DNA of 64,000 nt from Coffea arabica (Eukaryota; Streptophyta; Magnoliopsida; Gentianales; Rubiaceae): the NCBI RefSeq assembly GCF_036785885.1, contig NC_092323.1:11850501-11914500 (forward strand), written 5' to 3'. Shown in pieces: positions 24,448 to 37,312 of the stretch (position 1 is the stretch's first letter; each line of letters opens with the position of its first letter). A model generated the notes under the pieces. The model had not been told where the DNA came from and searched no databases. It saw only the letters and a program-made list of their open reading frames with translations. The position numbers were made by a program, and so were the translations under genes.

Positions 24448-26663
24448 CTAGTGGGAATACCCGTGCTATGCACGGTGCTGACATTATTGAAAAAAAAATA
24501 AAATGGTGAACAAATAAAGGTGAAAAAATTTTACCAATCAAATTAAAATATAATATCTATTTAACAATAGTTTGAAATATAATAGAATGTATATATCATT
24601 CAAGAACCGTCTTTTTTTCGGTTGTATAAGAATTCTTTTTATCATTGTATGAGAATTGTTAACAAAAAAATACAATAATTAATATAGAATAGCATCAATA
24701 GAATTTAATACAATTGTGTTGTAATCAAATGAAAAATACGCACCAATTGAATTGTTATTATCACCCATAGTTAATGAAGTAATCCCTATATAAAAATATT
24801 TTGGTACATGTAGTAATTGGTATTCTATAAAATAAAATAAATTGCTAATCTATAAAATTGCTAAGGTGTCTATAAATAGCATCAATAGAATGTAATACAA
24901 CTGTATTGTAATCGAACAATTGTAATACAATTGTATTGTATTGTATCTATAGTTGATTTAGCAAGATAGTGTAGCCAAAAAATGTGTATGTAATATGAGT
25001 ATGACGATATAAGAAACTGTATATTTATCATGATCACGCAAAATCATTGGTGATGTGGATGTCTGGCGATCTTGAGGACAGTTAGATTTTTCATTTCTTT
25101 GATCTAGAAATAAAATATATATTAAATTAAAAATCAATAGTTTATGTATTTATTTTATGTGTAAATAGTGATACATTGTATGAGAACTGTTAACCAAAAA
25201 AATACAATAATTAATATAGAAATAGCATCAATAGAATTTAATATAATTGCATTGTAATCAAATGAAAACAATTACAGAGAAGTGGTTACCTGAACTAAGG
25301 AATGCAGTTTTAAATACTCAAAAGTGCTTTGACGATTGCACATATGTCAGGGGCTTGGTGAGTTTTTTGCTCCTCTTGAATCATTTTCTTTTTTCTAATT
25401 GTAATATATTACTTGCAGGTGTTAAGTAGGACTTGACTCTAACCTTTCGTTTAAGTACTTTAAGTAATGAACTATTTATTCCATGAGTTGAATTGTGCTG
25501 TTGCTAGATAGGTGAATCACGTAGTTGTAATTGTCATTGTTGATAAAGAAAAGAAAGGCTAGAATGCAATTTTGCCAAAAGGATTTCTAACGAAATTAAA
25601 AATTAATCCAATTTTAATAATGGGTGTATAGTGCCTTAGTTATTAGTAGTATCTGAATTGTTTTTCTCCAATTATAAACCATTTTTAATTATTTTTTTAA
25701 TTATCAAAAAATCTATTTTTTTATTTCATGCACGATCATTTTTGGAATAAAATTATGAAAATAACTATCGTAACACCTATTTTATGTGATAAATGTGCAA
25801 TAAAAAATAATTAAAAAATTTCTGTAATACAAACAAATAAATTTTTATAATATACAATTTATGTTAGAAATAGTAGAACCCTCAATCATGAACCTATACC
25901 ATCCGCAATTATATAAGCAAACAATACCTTTTTATCTTTGTTTTACAGTGTAACAATAAGCAAACAACCGTTCATAAGATTTTGTAAAAAATTTTCAGAA
26001 ATAATGGATGATCAGAAAATCAATGCAATATCATTCATGACAAAAAACAAAGCAAAAGCAAAACATACTTAAAAGGCAGAGGGGACTGACCTGTAAAATT
26101 AAGCCGGCCGCAAGAAGGTTGATTTCTGTTGGAGTCTCTGCACATAATATCTTTCACTACTGCTCACAAAAGAAACAAAATCAATTTACAAAATCAATAG
26201 AGAATCCAAAACAAATAAGAAACTGAGAGAGAAGGTGAGGGAATTAACTCGATAAGTTAATTAAGTCGATCAGTAAAAGAAGAATTTGTAGGAGTAATTG
26301 TAGGATGAGTTAAGATAGTGGGATAGTGGGAATATTGATTAGTGATAAGGTGATAGTGGGATAGTGGGAATATTGATTGGTGATAAGGTGGGTTATAACC
26401 CACTACTTTTTTATGTATTAAAATAAATAGAAAAATATGAGTTAAGATAGTGGGATAGTGGGAGTGAGATAGTGAGAATATTGATTGGTGATAAGGTGAT
26501 AGTGGGATAGTGAAAATATTGATTGGTGATAAGGTGGGTTATAACCCACTACTTTTTTATGTATTAAAATAAATACAAAAATCTAGAAAAAAGTATGACA
26601 AGTTTAGAAGGCATTGAGAGGGTTTCTGCTAAAAATCCCTTCCTGAATACATATAGATATAGA
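24448..26663 (-). mobile_element. Non-autonomous Helitron nested in the hAT element
   Basis: On the minus strand it begins TCTATATCTATATG at 26663. It ends with a perfect hairpin CCGTGC-ATA-GCACGG, then GTATTCCCA and the terminal CTAG (24451-24448). The flanking bases are A before and T after, the standard Helitron A-T target with no duplication. There is no Rep/helicase coding. Internal direct repeats are at 24647-24735 / 25178-25267 and at 26307-26582. Because it interrupts the hAT element, it is the younger of the two. Confidence 0.78.
26307..26582 (+). repeat. Two-copy tandem repeat inside the Helitron
   Basis: Units 26307-26438 and 26439-26582 both run from GAGTTAAGATAGTGGGATAG through GGTGGGTTATAACCCACTAC to AAAATAAATA. 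Each contains shorter GATAGTGGGATAGTG repeats and a GTGGGTTATAACCCAC palindrome. Confidence 0.8.
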
Positions 26664-27674
26664 TTAGAATTCAAACGAGGCAACTTCCGTTTCTGTTTGG
26701 TGAGGTCGAAGAATGGCACTCTAATCTAATCGACCCCCATTAGTCCAAAGAGAGCAACAATAATGATAAAAAGAAGAAAGAAAAAAAGTAAAATCTACTG
26801 CTGCTTAAGAATTGCATAATTGCATCAAAAAAAAAAAGAATTGCATAATAGTAGTGGTAGTATTTCCTAATTTTGCTTAGGATCGATCAGAAGGTGTGGG
26901 GATGTGAGGGAGGAGGCTCAGAACATTTGATTGGTAACATCATCAACAAAGCCTTCTGAAGAAGCTTTTCAGAGTTTGATGGTATTTTCGGCATCACTAC
27001 CCCTCTTCTTCAAAAACCCCCCGTACGCCTATCCCCCTCAACAAAAAAAAAAAGAAAAAAAGAAAATCTCTCCCAAGAGAGCGCAATTTTGGGAGACTCA
27101 CTGGAGACAAAATACCTGACTATAAGAAAGAAAGCTGGGCTGCTAGAACTAGAAGCCTGGAAGAGCTGGAGCCTGGAAGAGTTGGGCTTGCTACAACCGT
27201 CAGGCGTCACGGCGAACTGGCAGAGCCGCGGAGGTGGAGCAAAAGAGAAGAGAAGTCTCACGGAAGAGCTGGGCTTGCTTCTTTAGAGTTGGCCAGACCC
27301 GGCGATTTCTTTGGAGCTGGGGATGGAGAGCAAAATAAAAGCGTCGCTGGTCCAAGTGTCTGGTGACTAGCGGAGGCGGGACTCGGGAGTCAGAGCAAAA
27401 GAGAAGAGCGTGCGGCGGCGGTGGGTATTAGGGTTGAACAAAATTGGGAATGGAAGTAAGTATTTGTATGAATAATTATGACAAATATATATATATATTT
27501 TTAATTATTAATTAATTAAAACGGTCCGGATTGAAATGGTATATTCCATATTCGATCTGTAATTTTATTAGATAATATGGGTCCGGTTCCGAGTTCTGAT
27601 CACGGATCTATATACCTACTTGTACCCGGTAAATATTGATCGGATTCGGGTCCGTTGAGAGCCCTACTCGGATA

Positions 27675-27982
27675 TCCAAACCGTTTCCTCCTGCCCAATG
27701 CCCATTCATTCATGCGCGTCCAACTTCCACAGCCAGTATTCTATGCGGGTGGCCATAACTATTGTTTCTCACACGTGTCTTGCCCACATTGTGCTCCTAC
27801 AGTAGACAAGGTCAAAGTGTGCCTGCCGGACAAGGGGCAGGAACAGTTGCACCGTGCCTACATAGACGGATCCCCTTTTCTCTCTTCATTTGACTTAATA
27901 CTTCACCGCGCTTGATTTGAAATTTGATTGGAGACTTTTGTTCAGTTGTGTGAACAGTACATATAGCATGCACTAGGGAGAT
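27675..27982. other. Upstream flank of gene C
   Basis: Noncoding DNA between the hAT right boundary and the gene C promoter block. No gene. An open frame at 27655-27915 starts inside the transposon end and is not credible. Confidence 0.45.
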
Positions 27983-28044
27983 CCACGTGGCGAATCATGA
28001 TTATGATGTTGGATTCTCTCTGTTACCTCACCCAATACGTCACC
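27983..28044 (+). promoter_or_regulatory. Gene C promoter block: G-box and TACGTCACC
   Basis: A perfect G-box, CCACGTGG, lies at 27983-27990, and TACGTCACC at 28036-28044, 205 bases before the ATG. The second matches the gene B promoter motif in sequence and distance. A TATA-like CATAAATATT lies near 28110. G-box and ACGTCA words are known bZIP/bHLH targets; use here is inferred. An additional CACACGTGT lies near 27770. Confidence 0.55.
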
Positions 28045-28240
28045 CTCATTACTCCCGAAAATAAATGTAAATTCACCGGATTTTTTTTTTTTAAGCACAA
28101 AACTCAGCCATAAATATTTGCCTGTTAGCTCCCCAATCCATCTCCGTCTCCTCCTGGAGTCTAGAACTGCTGCTCGTTTGCTAGGCGACCAAAAACAAAG
28201 ACAAAAACAAGGCAGCCCCTTCAATTTTTTGGGTGAAGAA

Positions 28241-30111
28241 ATGGCAAAAACACCAGAAACAGAGCATCCCGTGAAGGCCTTTGGATGGGCAGCTAGGGAC
28301 GCATCTGGAGTATTCTCTCCATTCAATTTTTCAAGAAGGTATTGTTATACATTTACTTTTTCCATCATTTTGATGCTGGGTATTTTGTTTTTTTTTTCCT
28401 GGTGGGTTTTATGGACTTCTTGATGTTCTCATTTTGCAGGGCTACTGGTGAGAAGGATGTTCAATTCAAAGTTTTGTATTGTGGGGTGTGTCATTCGGAT
28501 CTACACATGTCAAAGAATGAATGGGGCGTGACACAGTATCCCATTGTTCCAGGGTAAGCTAGAATGATTAAGATCTTGCTCCTAATTTGCAAGAATGATT
28601 AAGATCTTGCTTCGAATTTGCACACTTTGTCTGACCAAAATGAGATTTTTCCTCCTTAATTGTGTTCTGAAGTAAGTGTATAACTGAACTCGCTTTGATG
28701 GCGTTGAAAGAATTTAATTAATGCTGAAAACAAATGTTTAAGAATGTAAGTAGTAGTCCTAAAAACATGGGGCTGTGATTTTTTTTTTTTTTAACAAGTG
28801 TTTTTTTTTTTTTGAAGTTGAGGAAATTTAATTTTGGTCAAACAATACGTCCCATGTTCATAAATGACATAGATTGATGATTGATCAAGTTATCTTTTAA
28901 GATGAACAAAACTGAGCTTGCTGGAATTTTGTCCTCCTCTCTCCTGTGAATAAAAGCTGATCAAATGGTCAATGTTATTTTGATTATTGGAAGGGTGTTG
29001 ACGTCTGAATGGAATCCATTGATACAGGCATGAAATTGTGGGTGTGGTAACTGAGGTTGGTAGCAAGGTAGAGAAAGTCAAGGTCGGGGATAAGGTGGGC
29101 GTGGGCTGCCTAGTCGGATCTTGTCGCAGCTGCGACATGTGTTCCCAAGATCTTGAAAACTACTGCTCGAAGCAGATACTAACATACAGCACCACTTACA
29201 CGGATGGAACAATAACCTATGGAGGCTATTCTGATGTCATGGTTGCTGATGAGCACTTCATTGTTCGCTGGCCCGAAAATTTGCCTCTTGATGCTGGCGC
29301 TCCACTTTTATGTGCAGGGATCACTACATATAGTCCATTGAGATATTTTGGACTCGATAAACCTGGTATACATGTTGGCATTGTTGGCCTTGGTGGCCTT
29401 GGCCATGTTGGTGTGAAATTTGCCAAGGCTTTTGGGGCAAAGGTGACTGTGATCAGTACCTCAGAGAATAAAAGGAAGGAAGCCATAGAAAAACTCGGTG
29501 CAGATGCATTCATAAATAGTCGTGATCCTGAGCAGATGCAGGTAATTAATGATTGGAATTGTGTTGTTCTGAGGATTTTGTTACCAAGTGATATTGAGCC
29601 GTCTTGCAATTTGCAACATTAAAAGTGTATTCAATCTATGAGTGATTGTATGAGCAGGCTGCAGCTGGTACCATGGATGGCATTATTGACACTGTTTCTG
29701 CCGTCCACCCCGTTGTTCCGTTGATGAATTTGGTGAAGCCTCATGGGAAGGTGGTCATGGTTGGCGTACCCGAAAAACCTCTTGAATTTTCCACATTTTC
29801 CCTTATAATGGGTAAGGATTTGTCTTTTTCTTTTCTTCGTCTCTGCTGGCCTCCTAATCACCCCGATAACTGGACCTATTTCTAACTTGCAAAAGTATGG
29901 ATTAACAGGCAGGAAGACTCTCTCTGGGAGTGGCATTGGCGGGCTAAAGGAAACCCAAGAAATGGTAGATTTTGCAGCAAAGCACAACATCTTAGCAGAT
30001 GTTGAGGTCATCCCAATGGACTATATCAACACTGCAATGGAGCGCCTGCTGAAAACTGATGTCAAGTACCGATTTGTGATCGACATTGGGAGTTCATCGA
30101 GATCAGCTTAA
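28241..30111 (+). CDS. Copy C: CAD/8HGO-like NADP(H) alcohol dehydrogenase
   Basis: The exons are 28241-28338, 28440-28553, 29028-29541, 29658-29811 and 29909-30111, giving 360 residues, all open with GT-AG junctions. The protein starts [20 protein letters not shown]. Catalytic zinc ligands are Cys50 (in CGVCHSDLH), His72/Glu73 and Cys166. Structural cysteines are 103, 106, 109 and 117. The NADP loop is GLGGLG, followed by VISTS. The relay Ser is present, so ordinary alcohol/aldehyde redox chemistry is plausible. It is the closest sibling of B: the two share promoter blocks, exon sizes and most sequence. By pattern it is the best candidate in the array for an 8-hydroxygeraniol-type dehydrogenase. 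Leu122 replaces the Trp of lignin CADs, and the loop reads GSGIGG as in sinapyl alcohol dehydrogenases. The C-terminus (GSSSRSA) departs from the usual NTLK ending. Confidence 0.93.
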
Positions 30112-31522
30112 AATTTTCTGTTCACTTCTTTAAATTCCATTTTTTCTAAAGTTGTAGAATGTCCTTCCCTGTTACTATTTTTCCCCCATTGTTAGGGGAT
30201 TTGATATCTCAACTAGTTGAAGGAATAGACTTCCATGCTCTGAAGGGCTATTTTGGCTTGATGTTGAAATCTGGCGTCTCCGGAGACTATTAGGTTTTAA
30301 CAAGCTCAGTTGGTGTTGTTTTCATTATAATGGCATCTTTCTTTTCTTTTTCGGTAGAAAATGGCATCATTCGTACATAACGTTGTTGATGCAGACCCCC
30401 ATGGATTATCCGTTGTTTTTACCTTTTCAAGATTCCTGCTTGTCTCATTGTTCTTGTTTATCATGGTTCACCATCCGAGCACAGTACAATAGTGGCATTA
30501 CGTGTTTCTGGCATTATGTTTTTCTTGGCTCACCGCATTTGCCTTCGTATGGTCTTTTAAGTGAGAAAATAGGAGACCGTTTTAAGGCCCAATGCAAAGT
30601 TTCCCAAATGACCTGGGGGAAGCTAATTGAATTTTATGGTGCAATAACCTTGGACTGGAGGATGCTTGTAATCTACTTTACCGTCCATTTAACTCCAATT
30701 GCTGTCTGATGTCATCGAGTCATTGACAATTCAGAAAAACATTAAGATGGTTGATGCATAAAGAAAAGGTAAAAGATATATAGAGTGATGTCTTTCCAGC
30801 ATTAATGCTACTTTCTTTTTCTTTTTCTTTTTCTTTTGTTTTGGAAAAATATATCATTATGACAGATTTTTTATTTTTATTTTTTCTTTGGTAGAAAAGT
30901 GAAAGACATTAAAACAAATAAAGCAAGCTATAGTCAATTACAATGCTTCTGGGAAAGCTAACTCCCTTTAAATCCTAATTCATAAAAGACAACAATCCGG
31001 GAGGGCAATGAACAACAGTACAAGATGAAGATGTGAGCTCCCTTTGTACCGGAAGTAGTTGCCTGCAATCAAGGGTGATAGGAGCAATGTCATGACAACA
31101 GATATATCTCATGTTATGGATAATAATAATAATGTACCCTAGTACCAGAAGGGTCCAAAACAAGAATTTAGTGCCGAAATAATGGTCGCAATATTCCATA
31201 ATTGAGAGTTACAGCCCGACAAATCATGGTTGAAATCCACCATTTACACAGCCGAAAGCAATATTCAGCATCCAACACTGTCAAGACGGTGAAGTGGGTT
31301 TACAAGTGGCTCCTGCCTAACAAAGTTCCAGAAGTCCACTCACCTCCTTAGGCCCCGCCAAAACTCAGAATAGTTTCACTATCATCTAACGGAGTATCTG
31401 TTCAGGATTTCGTTCTTTAAAACTATATATGCATCATCTCCATGATATTCTTTGATCTCCTCAGCTCTGTTTCTTCCTCTTAATCCATCCCATTTTGGTT
31501 TTCTTGATATACTGAAATAATC
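30112..31522. other. Intergenic C to D
   Basis: 3' flank of C and upstream region of D. It contains TTTTCTTTTTC runs near 30820, and open frames without known domains (30383-30709 on +, 30975-31199 on -). No gene or clear element. The D start context is AATCATGGAG. Confidence 0.5.
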
Positions 31523-33427
31523 ATGGAGAAATCTCCTGAAGAACAGCATCCAATCAAGGCTTTTGGTTGGGCTGCCAGAGACGTTTCTGGTTTTCTCTCT
31601 CCTTTCAATTTCTCTAGAAGGTATCCTCTGCAGTTCTTACTTGGAATTCACTCCTTTCTTCGTCCCATGTTGAATGGCTTGTGATGATTTTCTAGAGCTA
31701 ATGTTGGTCGGCAAATTTAGTTATTTCAAGCACGCAAACTCTGGCAAAGTATTTGTGAGTGTTACGCACAATTTTGCAAGTGCAATAATAGTATCAAAAT
31801 TTGCTTCCTTGATTCAACATCCTCTTGAAACGTACCTTGCTTGATGAATGTCTGCAGGGAAACTGGCGAAAAAGATGTTCAAATCAATATATTGTATTGT
31901 GGAATATGTCACACTGATCTTCACTGTGCCAAGAATGAATGGGGCTCCTCCAAGTATCCTATTGTTCCAGGGTATGTATATTTCTTGTATGCAGATAGAG
32001 AATTAAAGTTTCGTGCCGCAGTACTTATGCTCTTGGATTCTATTACTAATAATGAAATCTAGATCTAGAAATGGGTAAAATACAAAGTAAATGTTGTCTC
32101 AATGAACCCAATGTATGATTGCAACAGAAGTAACTGAAATTCAATCATTCATCTTTCCAGAACACTGTAAGTGGCTGATTTTCTTGGTTCGTTCAAATTA
32201 AGCTTCCATAGATATTTTCTTAATATTATCAGGGTTTAGTAGTATAAGTCCACCAGACTGAATAAACAAAAATTATAAAAGAAATGGACAGAGAAAGAGT
32301 TAAGAAAAAACAGCTTGATATCAGTGCCATATATTTGATAGCTCTATTGGTTGATGCAGGCATGAAATTATGGGAGTGGTGACAGAAACAGGTGGCAAGG
32401 TAACCAAGTTCAAAGTTGGGGATAAGGTTGGTGTGGGATGCATGGTTGGATCATGCCTCTCCTGTGAGAACTGTTCCAACAATCTTGAAAACTACTGCAA
32501 AAAAATCATTCTAACTTACAATTCAGTCTATCACGACGGAACACCAACATATGGAGGATATTCTGACATATTGGTTGCCAATGAGCATTTTGTAGTCCGA
32601 ATTCCTGATAATTTGCCACTTGATGCTGGTGCACCTCTACTATGTGCTGGGATCACAACCTATAGCCCCCTCAAGTATTTTGGACTGGACAAACCTGGTA
32701 TGCACATTGGTATTGTGGGTCTTGGAGGATTAGGGCATATTGCTGTGAAGTTTGCAAAGGCATTCGGCGTTAAAATCACAGTCATCAGCACATCTTTGCA
32801 TAAGAAGAAGAAAGCCCTTGAACATCTTGGCGCTGATTCATTTTTAGTCAGCACTGATAAAGATCAGATGAAGGTAGCTAGATCACTTACTACACATGGT
32901 TCCTGTTTTTAACTGATTTCAACTTTTTTTCATCATCTTTGATTTGCAAAATCTGTTGTTTGATATTATTAGGCAGCTATGGACAGCATGGATGGTATCC
33001 TTGACACAGCCTCTGCTGTTCATCCACTCCTTCCATTGATTAGTCTCTTGAAGTCTCATGGAAAGCTTGTTATGGTTGGCGCACCCGATCGGCCACTTGA
33101 GCTGCCCGTCTTTCCCATGCTTGCAGGTAAAGAGTTCAAGAACACTATTTTTGCGCAGGTTTTATTATCAAAGTTGAAGCAAACAAAAACCTCCAGAATG
33201 CTAACTTGAGGGCTTAATTTGCAGGAAGAAAGATACTAGCTGGAAGTGGCATTGGGGGAATGAAGGAGACACAAGAAATGCTTGATTTTGCAGCAGAACA
33301 TAACATAGTTGCTGATATTGAGATCATTCCAATGGATTATGTCAATACTGCCATGGAGAGATTATCCAGAGCTGATGTCAAGTATAGATTTGTAATTGAT
33401 GTTGCTAACAGTCTTAAGGCTGCTTAA
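31523..33427 (+). CDS. Copy D: CAD-like NADP(H) alcohol dehydrogenase
   Basis: The exons are 31523-31620, 31858-31971, 32360-32873, 32973-33126 and 33225-33427, giving 360 residues. It starts [20 protein letters not shown] and ends ANSLKAA. The catalytic motif CGICHTDLH has Cys50 and the relay Thr52. His72/Glu73 and Cys166 complete the zinc site; cysteines 103, 106, 109 and 117 bind the structural zinc. The Rossmann loop is GLGGLG, followed by VISTS. Leu122 and [13 protein letters not shown] resemble sinapyl alcohol dehydrogenase and mannitol-dehydrogenase-type CADs rather than lignin CADs. All key residues are conventional, so it is probably a working NADPH aldehyde reductase or alcohol dehydrogenase. 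It lies 1.4 kb after C on the same strand. Exact substrate unknown. Confidence 0.93.
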
Positions 33428-36400
33428 GCTGGTTCAATTTGTGCGTCTGCTTGATTCCTAGAAGTCATCATTCTAGGTAGAAATTTACTTGGAATTTCCA
33501 CTTGTGTTTTTGTGACTACTAAGACTTTCAGAGGAGAATTTGAAATTTTCGTCCTTGTCATCCTAAGTAAATTTTTGGGGAGAATTCAAGGGAAATTTTT
33601 TTTTTGGATAAAATATCATAATTTCTAAAATTTGCACTGATGGTACAAATTACATCATCAAACATCCACAGATATCAAAAAATGGAGCTAGAGAAAGGAT
33701 ACTCAGATTTGAAGAATAATAAAATTACATTATAAAGCTCCAAATTTAAAAAATGAAATAAAATAATTGTAACTCCACGGACATTCGTGCATGCTTCTAA
33801 TCGTCAAATCTGCTAATTAACTGCTTCAAATTCAGATATTATGGTGAGATCTGCTGAATAGATCTAAGAAATTCCAGATTTAATAATAAAAATTTGAAAA
33901 AATTTAGATCTAAAAAAAGAAAAATGAAAAAATTATCAAACAAACAAACAAGAGAAGAGCATCCAAAGGCCAAACCATTTTGTTCTTTTCATTGCTTTCT
34001 TGTTTACTTCTTACGCATACAGAGCGGAGAGTTTTGAGATTTTATACACGATACATATTAAGAGTAAATATAGATGGCTTTACATGAAATAGATCAACTG
34101 ATGAATAAACAGATAATTTACTAAAAAACATGGCTAATTAAAAGGAACAATGAAGGAAGAAGTAATCAATTTTTTCAATTGCTTATTTTGGCGCAGAACA
34201 TGTTAAATATGTATAGTTTAGTATCTCCTCCTTCCATTTTTCTTTTCCCTCATTTTGAGAATATGATGCTTGCAGGTGACTTGATCGGCTTCTATTTAAG
34301 CTGCTGTATATCATATTGGTTGAAAAATATCCAGTTCACCAGATTCGGATTAAGCCCAGACTAACAAATGATTTTAAATCATCACTGTGATAAAGCTGTC
34401 CATTGACAGCCCAACCAAAAATAACTCCCACTTGAGACCAATAGACCTTGCTAACCCAATCTGCAGACAATCCAATCACATTTAGCCGAAAACCAAAATG
34501 AACTTTGCTTCCTGTGAAACCTGCTTGAGAAGCTTTGCTTAAGGTAATAAGCAGGAGATATCTTACTAAGAAGGAAATTAAGAAAAACTAAAAATCTAGA
34601 TTACTGGTGACTACAACAACAGAAAAATCTTTAGATTATTAAGTTGATCTCTAATCAATCAAAGCAATTTTTGATGAAGAAATATTAATGGCATTTGATC
34701 TTGTGAAAACAAAAGTTCCCTTATCCTTCATTGGATTTACAACCATTCCTTTTTATACCGTTGTAATTAAATTGAAAGAAAGGGCATTCTTATCGTTTCA
34801 CATAAGTATAAAAGTGGTGAAGTGAAGTACCATTAGAAATAAAACAGTGCGATTATCATTTTTCCTTTTGAGATAAACTGCTGTCTACTTCTCCTAAAAT
34901 GGAATCGAAGGGTCATAAAACTTTACAAATGTTACATGCATGCTACAATACTAAGTAATATTCAGGTCCTGTCAGTGCTGGTAAATTCAACTCCAAATAA
35001 TTTGGGATCAGGTGCCTCGCCAGCTCCAGTTCAAATCAGGGTGTAAATAGGTAGAGACATAGTGTAAAAAAAATTTAAACACCCATATAAACTAATAGTA
35101 TTGTGGCATAGAAAATTAAACAATAATTATTTTATCCTCGACTGGTCTGAAATGAAACTTGTGAGTCATCTGACCCAAATTATAAGGAGACGGAGTGAAA
35201 TTCTACATGTAATCAACACTTTTTACCCAACCCTCCCCTTATCAATCAAAAGCGATGGACATTTTGCAATTGCTTTACAGTTGATGGTCCAAACGAGGTC
35301 ACTATCAAATTTAATCAAGGAAACTCATCGTTAAACACAATAAGCTTTTAAGACGTGACAAATATTTTTGTGAATTTTGCATTTTTTTTATCTGCATTTG
35401 TTATTAAGATGTCTAGATCTGTATTGTGATATAAATGAGACGATTGCAAACGACCCACTATTTCAAGTGATGTTATTGCCTTTGGTCATTCATGTCGTCC
35501 AGACAGCGACTATTAACCTCTCTTGAAAATAAATTTAGCCGCCCTGGGGATGACTAGGGCCAAAAGGAACATGTCACTTATGTGATGATTGATGATTCAT
35601 CCCGATTCAAGTAGATATTTTAAGGACAATTAGTGGTGCTCATTATCATGATATGATTAAGATAGATTTGGGATCTTCATACTTTAAACTCCACCTTCTT
35701 TGTCTTAAGTTACCATTTGCTGTTGATTTTTGTAAAGGGATAATTTCAAAAACCTCTCCTATGGTTTCTAACTATTTCATCGGCCTTCTTCTAAGTTTTA
35801 AAAATTATATTAACCTTTCTTGAGATTTATTATCTCATAAAATCTAGATCTAATCAAACAATTAAAAAGCGATCTTAGGAGATGATTCCACCATTGTTCC
35901 TCATCTACTAAATTATTTAATTAATTTAATACCCATCCAAATATTAAAGACACCAGGTATCTATCTTCTACTGGTGTTGAAAATGTTTATGAACATAAAT
36001 CAATCTCCATTCCTCGTATCCATGTACCAGGTGATCAAAAGCCATGTTAGAACTTGCTCTTATTAATAATTTGGGTGGCTTTAGTTTCGATCATCACTAC
36101 TACGAATTAAGACATATTCCCTAGACATGCTTTTCAGGTCATCGATTGCTTAGAGATATACAAATAAATCACCCTCCAATATGGCAATATATCAACGGTA
36201 AAATTCAAACACATTACCTTTAATAAAAAACAATAGTTCAACGCAGTCATTTTGTGAGGGAGTAGTCCAACACCGTCTTTATTGATTATTACTCACAAAT
36301 CAGCATGTTAATACATTACTTGTACCCTAAACAAACATACAGTTGAAAATAACACACATGCCTTTTTTCTTTTTGTTCTAACTATATATTTATTACATAT

Positions 36401-37307
36401 ATGTATTTGAAAAAAAGGCTAGGAAACAAAGACAAACTACAATAAAAGTTCTCTAAATACATAGACGGTAAATATTAATTAATTCAATGAAAGTATTGCA
36501 TCTTTGTTTTTCAAGCTTGTAATTTACTTTATCTCCTACGTCCAATTTTATGAACATAACCACTATGCATCGAATAAGAACATTTACTATTAAAATTTTC
36601 CGACCCTTACATTAGTTACTGTATTTTTTTTTTTTTTTGTGTGTGTACATAAGTCGTGTTCTTTTTGGACTGTGATACCTCATGTAAAAGTACTTCAATT
36701 AGTAGAATATTCTGTAAAAGTACTTATAAGTATTTAATTATATTGTTCCAGTACATAGATGCATAAATGCTTTTTGTGTTTGTGAACGTGTTATCCTAAA
36801 ATTTCAAGTATAATTATCTTTTTTTTTTCAATTCTTAATTTACGATAAATGGTTAAAGTTTAATTTTTAGTATGGAAGCATGAATTTTATTATAAAAATT
36901 CTGAATTTGAGAGTATGCTAAAAATGTTTTGGAAACCAAAAGCTCTATTGCTAGGTTCTAATTATACAAAATGATGTCTACCAAACACCATAAAATGCTT
37001 TTATCACTCAAAAATATATTTTTTTAGCAAAAGTATTATACTCCCAAATAGTTTTAAGACTCTCGAGATCTATAGATGAAAGTTACAATAACATGATAGG
37101 ATACACAAAGTATATAACATTCCGGAAAAAGAACCCTTCAAGTGGCTAAATTAATGTCAAATTTGCGATGGCAGTTATGTTAATAATAATACTGAAACTA
37201 ATTTTTATTTTTCACATATTGCTGTAAACTTAGGATAAGGGCATACTTATATTTGGCGGCCATATTATCATAATACTAGTTGCTTAATTTGGCACTAAAG
37301 TTGTAAT
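33428..37307. other. Long intergenic stretch D to palindrome
   Basis: About 3.9 kb with no recognisable gene. A repeat terminus, GGGATAATTTCAAAAACCTC (about 35739), matches a block repeated in the 43-45 kb array. A MITE-like ACTTTT-rich element in reverse orientation lies at about 36650-37055. Short open frames (34179-34364, 35101-35334) have no domain. Confidence 0.45.
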
Positions 37308-37312
37308 GGCCT

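Larger units (their letters stand above)
24078..27666. mobile_element. hAT-type non-autonomous element with nested Helitron
   Basis: The left end reads TAGGCCTGTCAACGG. The right end is the reverse complement of TAGGGCTCTCAACGG. The flanks are 8-base near-identical duplications, GTCGGATA (24070-24077) and CTCGGATA (27667-27674). Eight-base duplications plus TAGGG-like ends are typical of hAT elements. Subterminal (C)GGGTCCG-rich tracts occur at both ends. It carries no transposase. A 2.2-kb Helitron (24448-26663) sits inside it, so its own DNA is only about 1.4 kb, with a GC-richer, internally repetitive patch at 27100-27430 (GAAGAG(C/T)TGGGCTTGCT twice). Confidence 0.75.

Noticed and set aside
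29226-29609. 127-residue minus-strand open frame
   Set aside because: Antisense shadow of gene C exon 3; the + strand encodes a conserved dehydrogenase.
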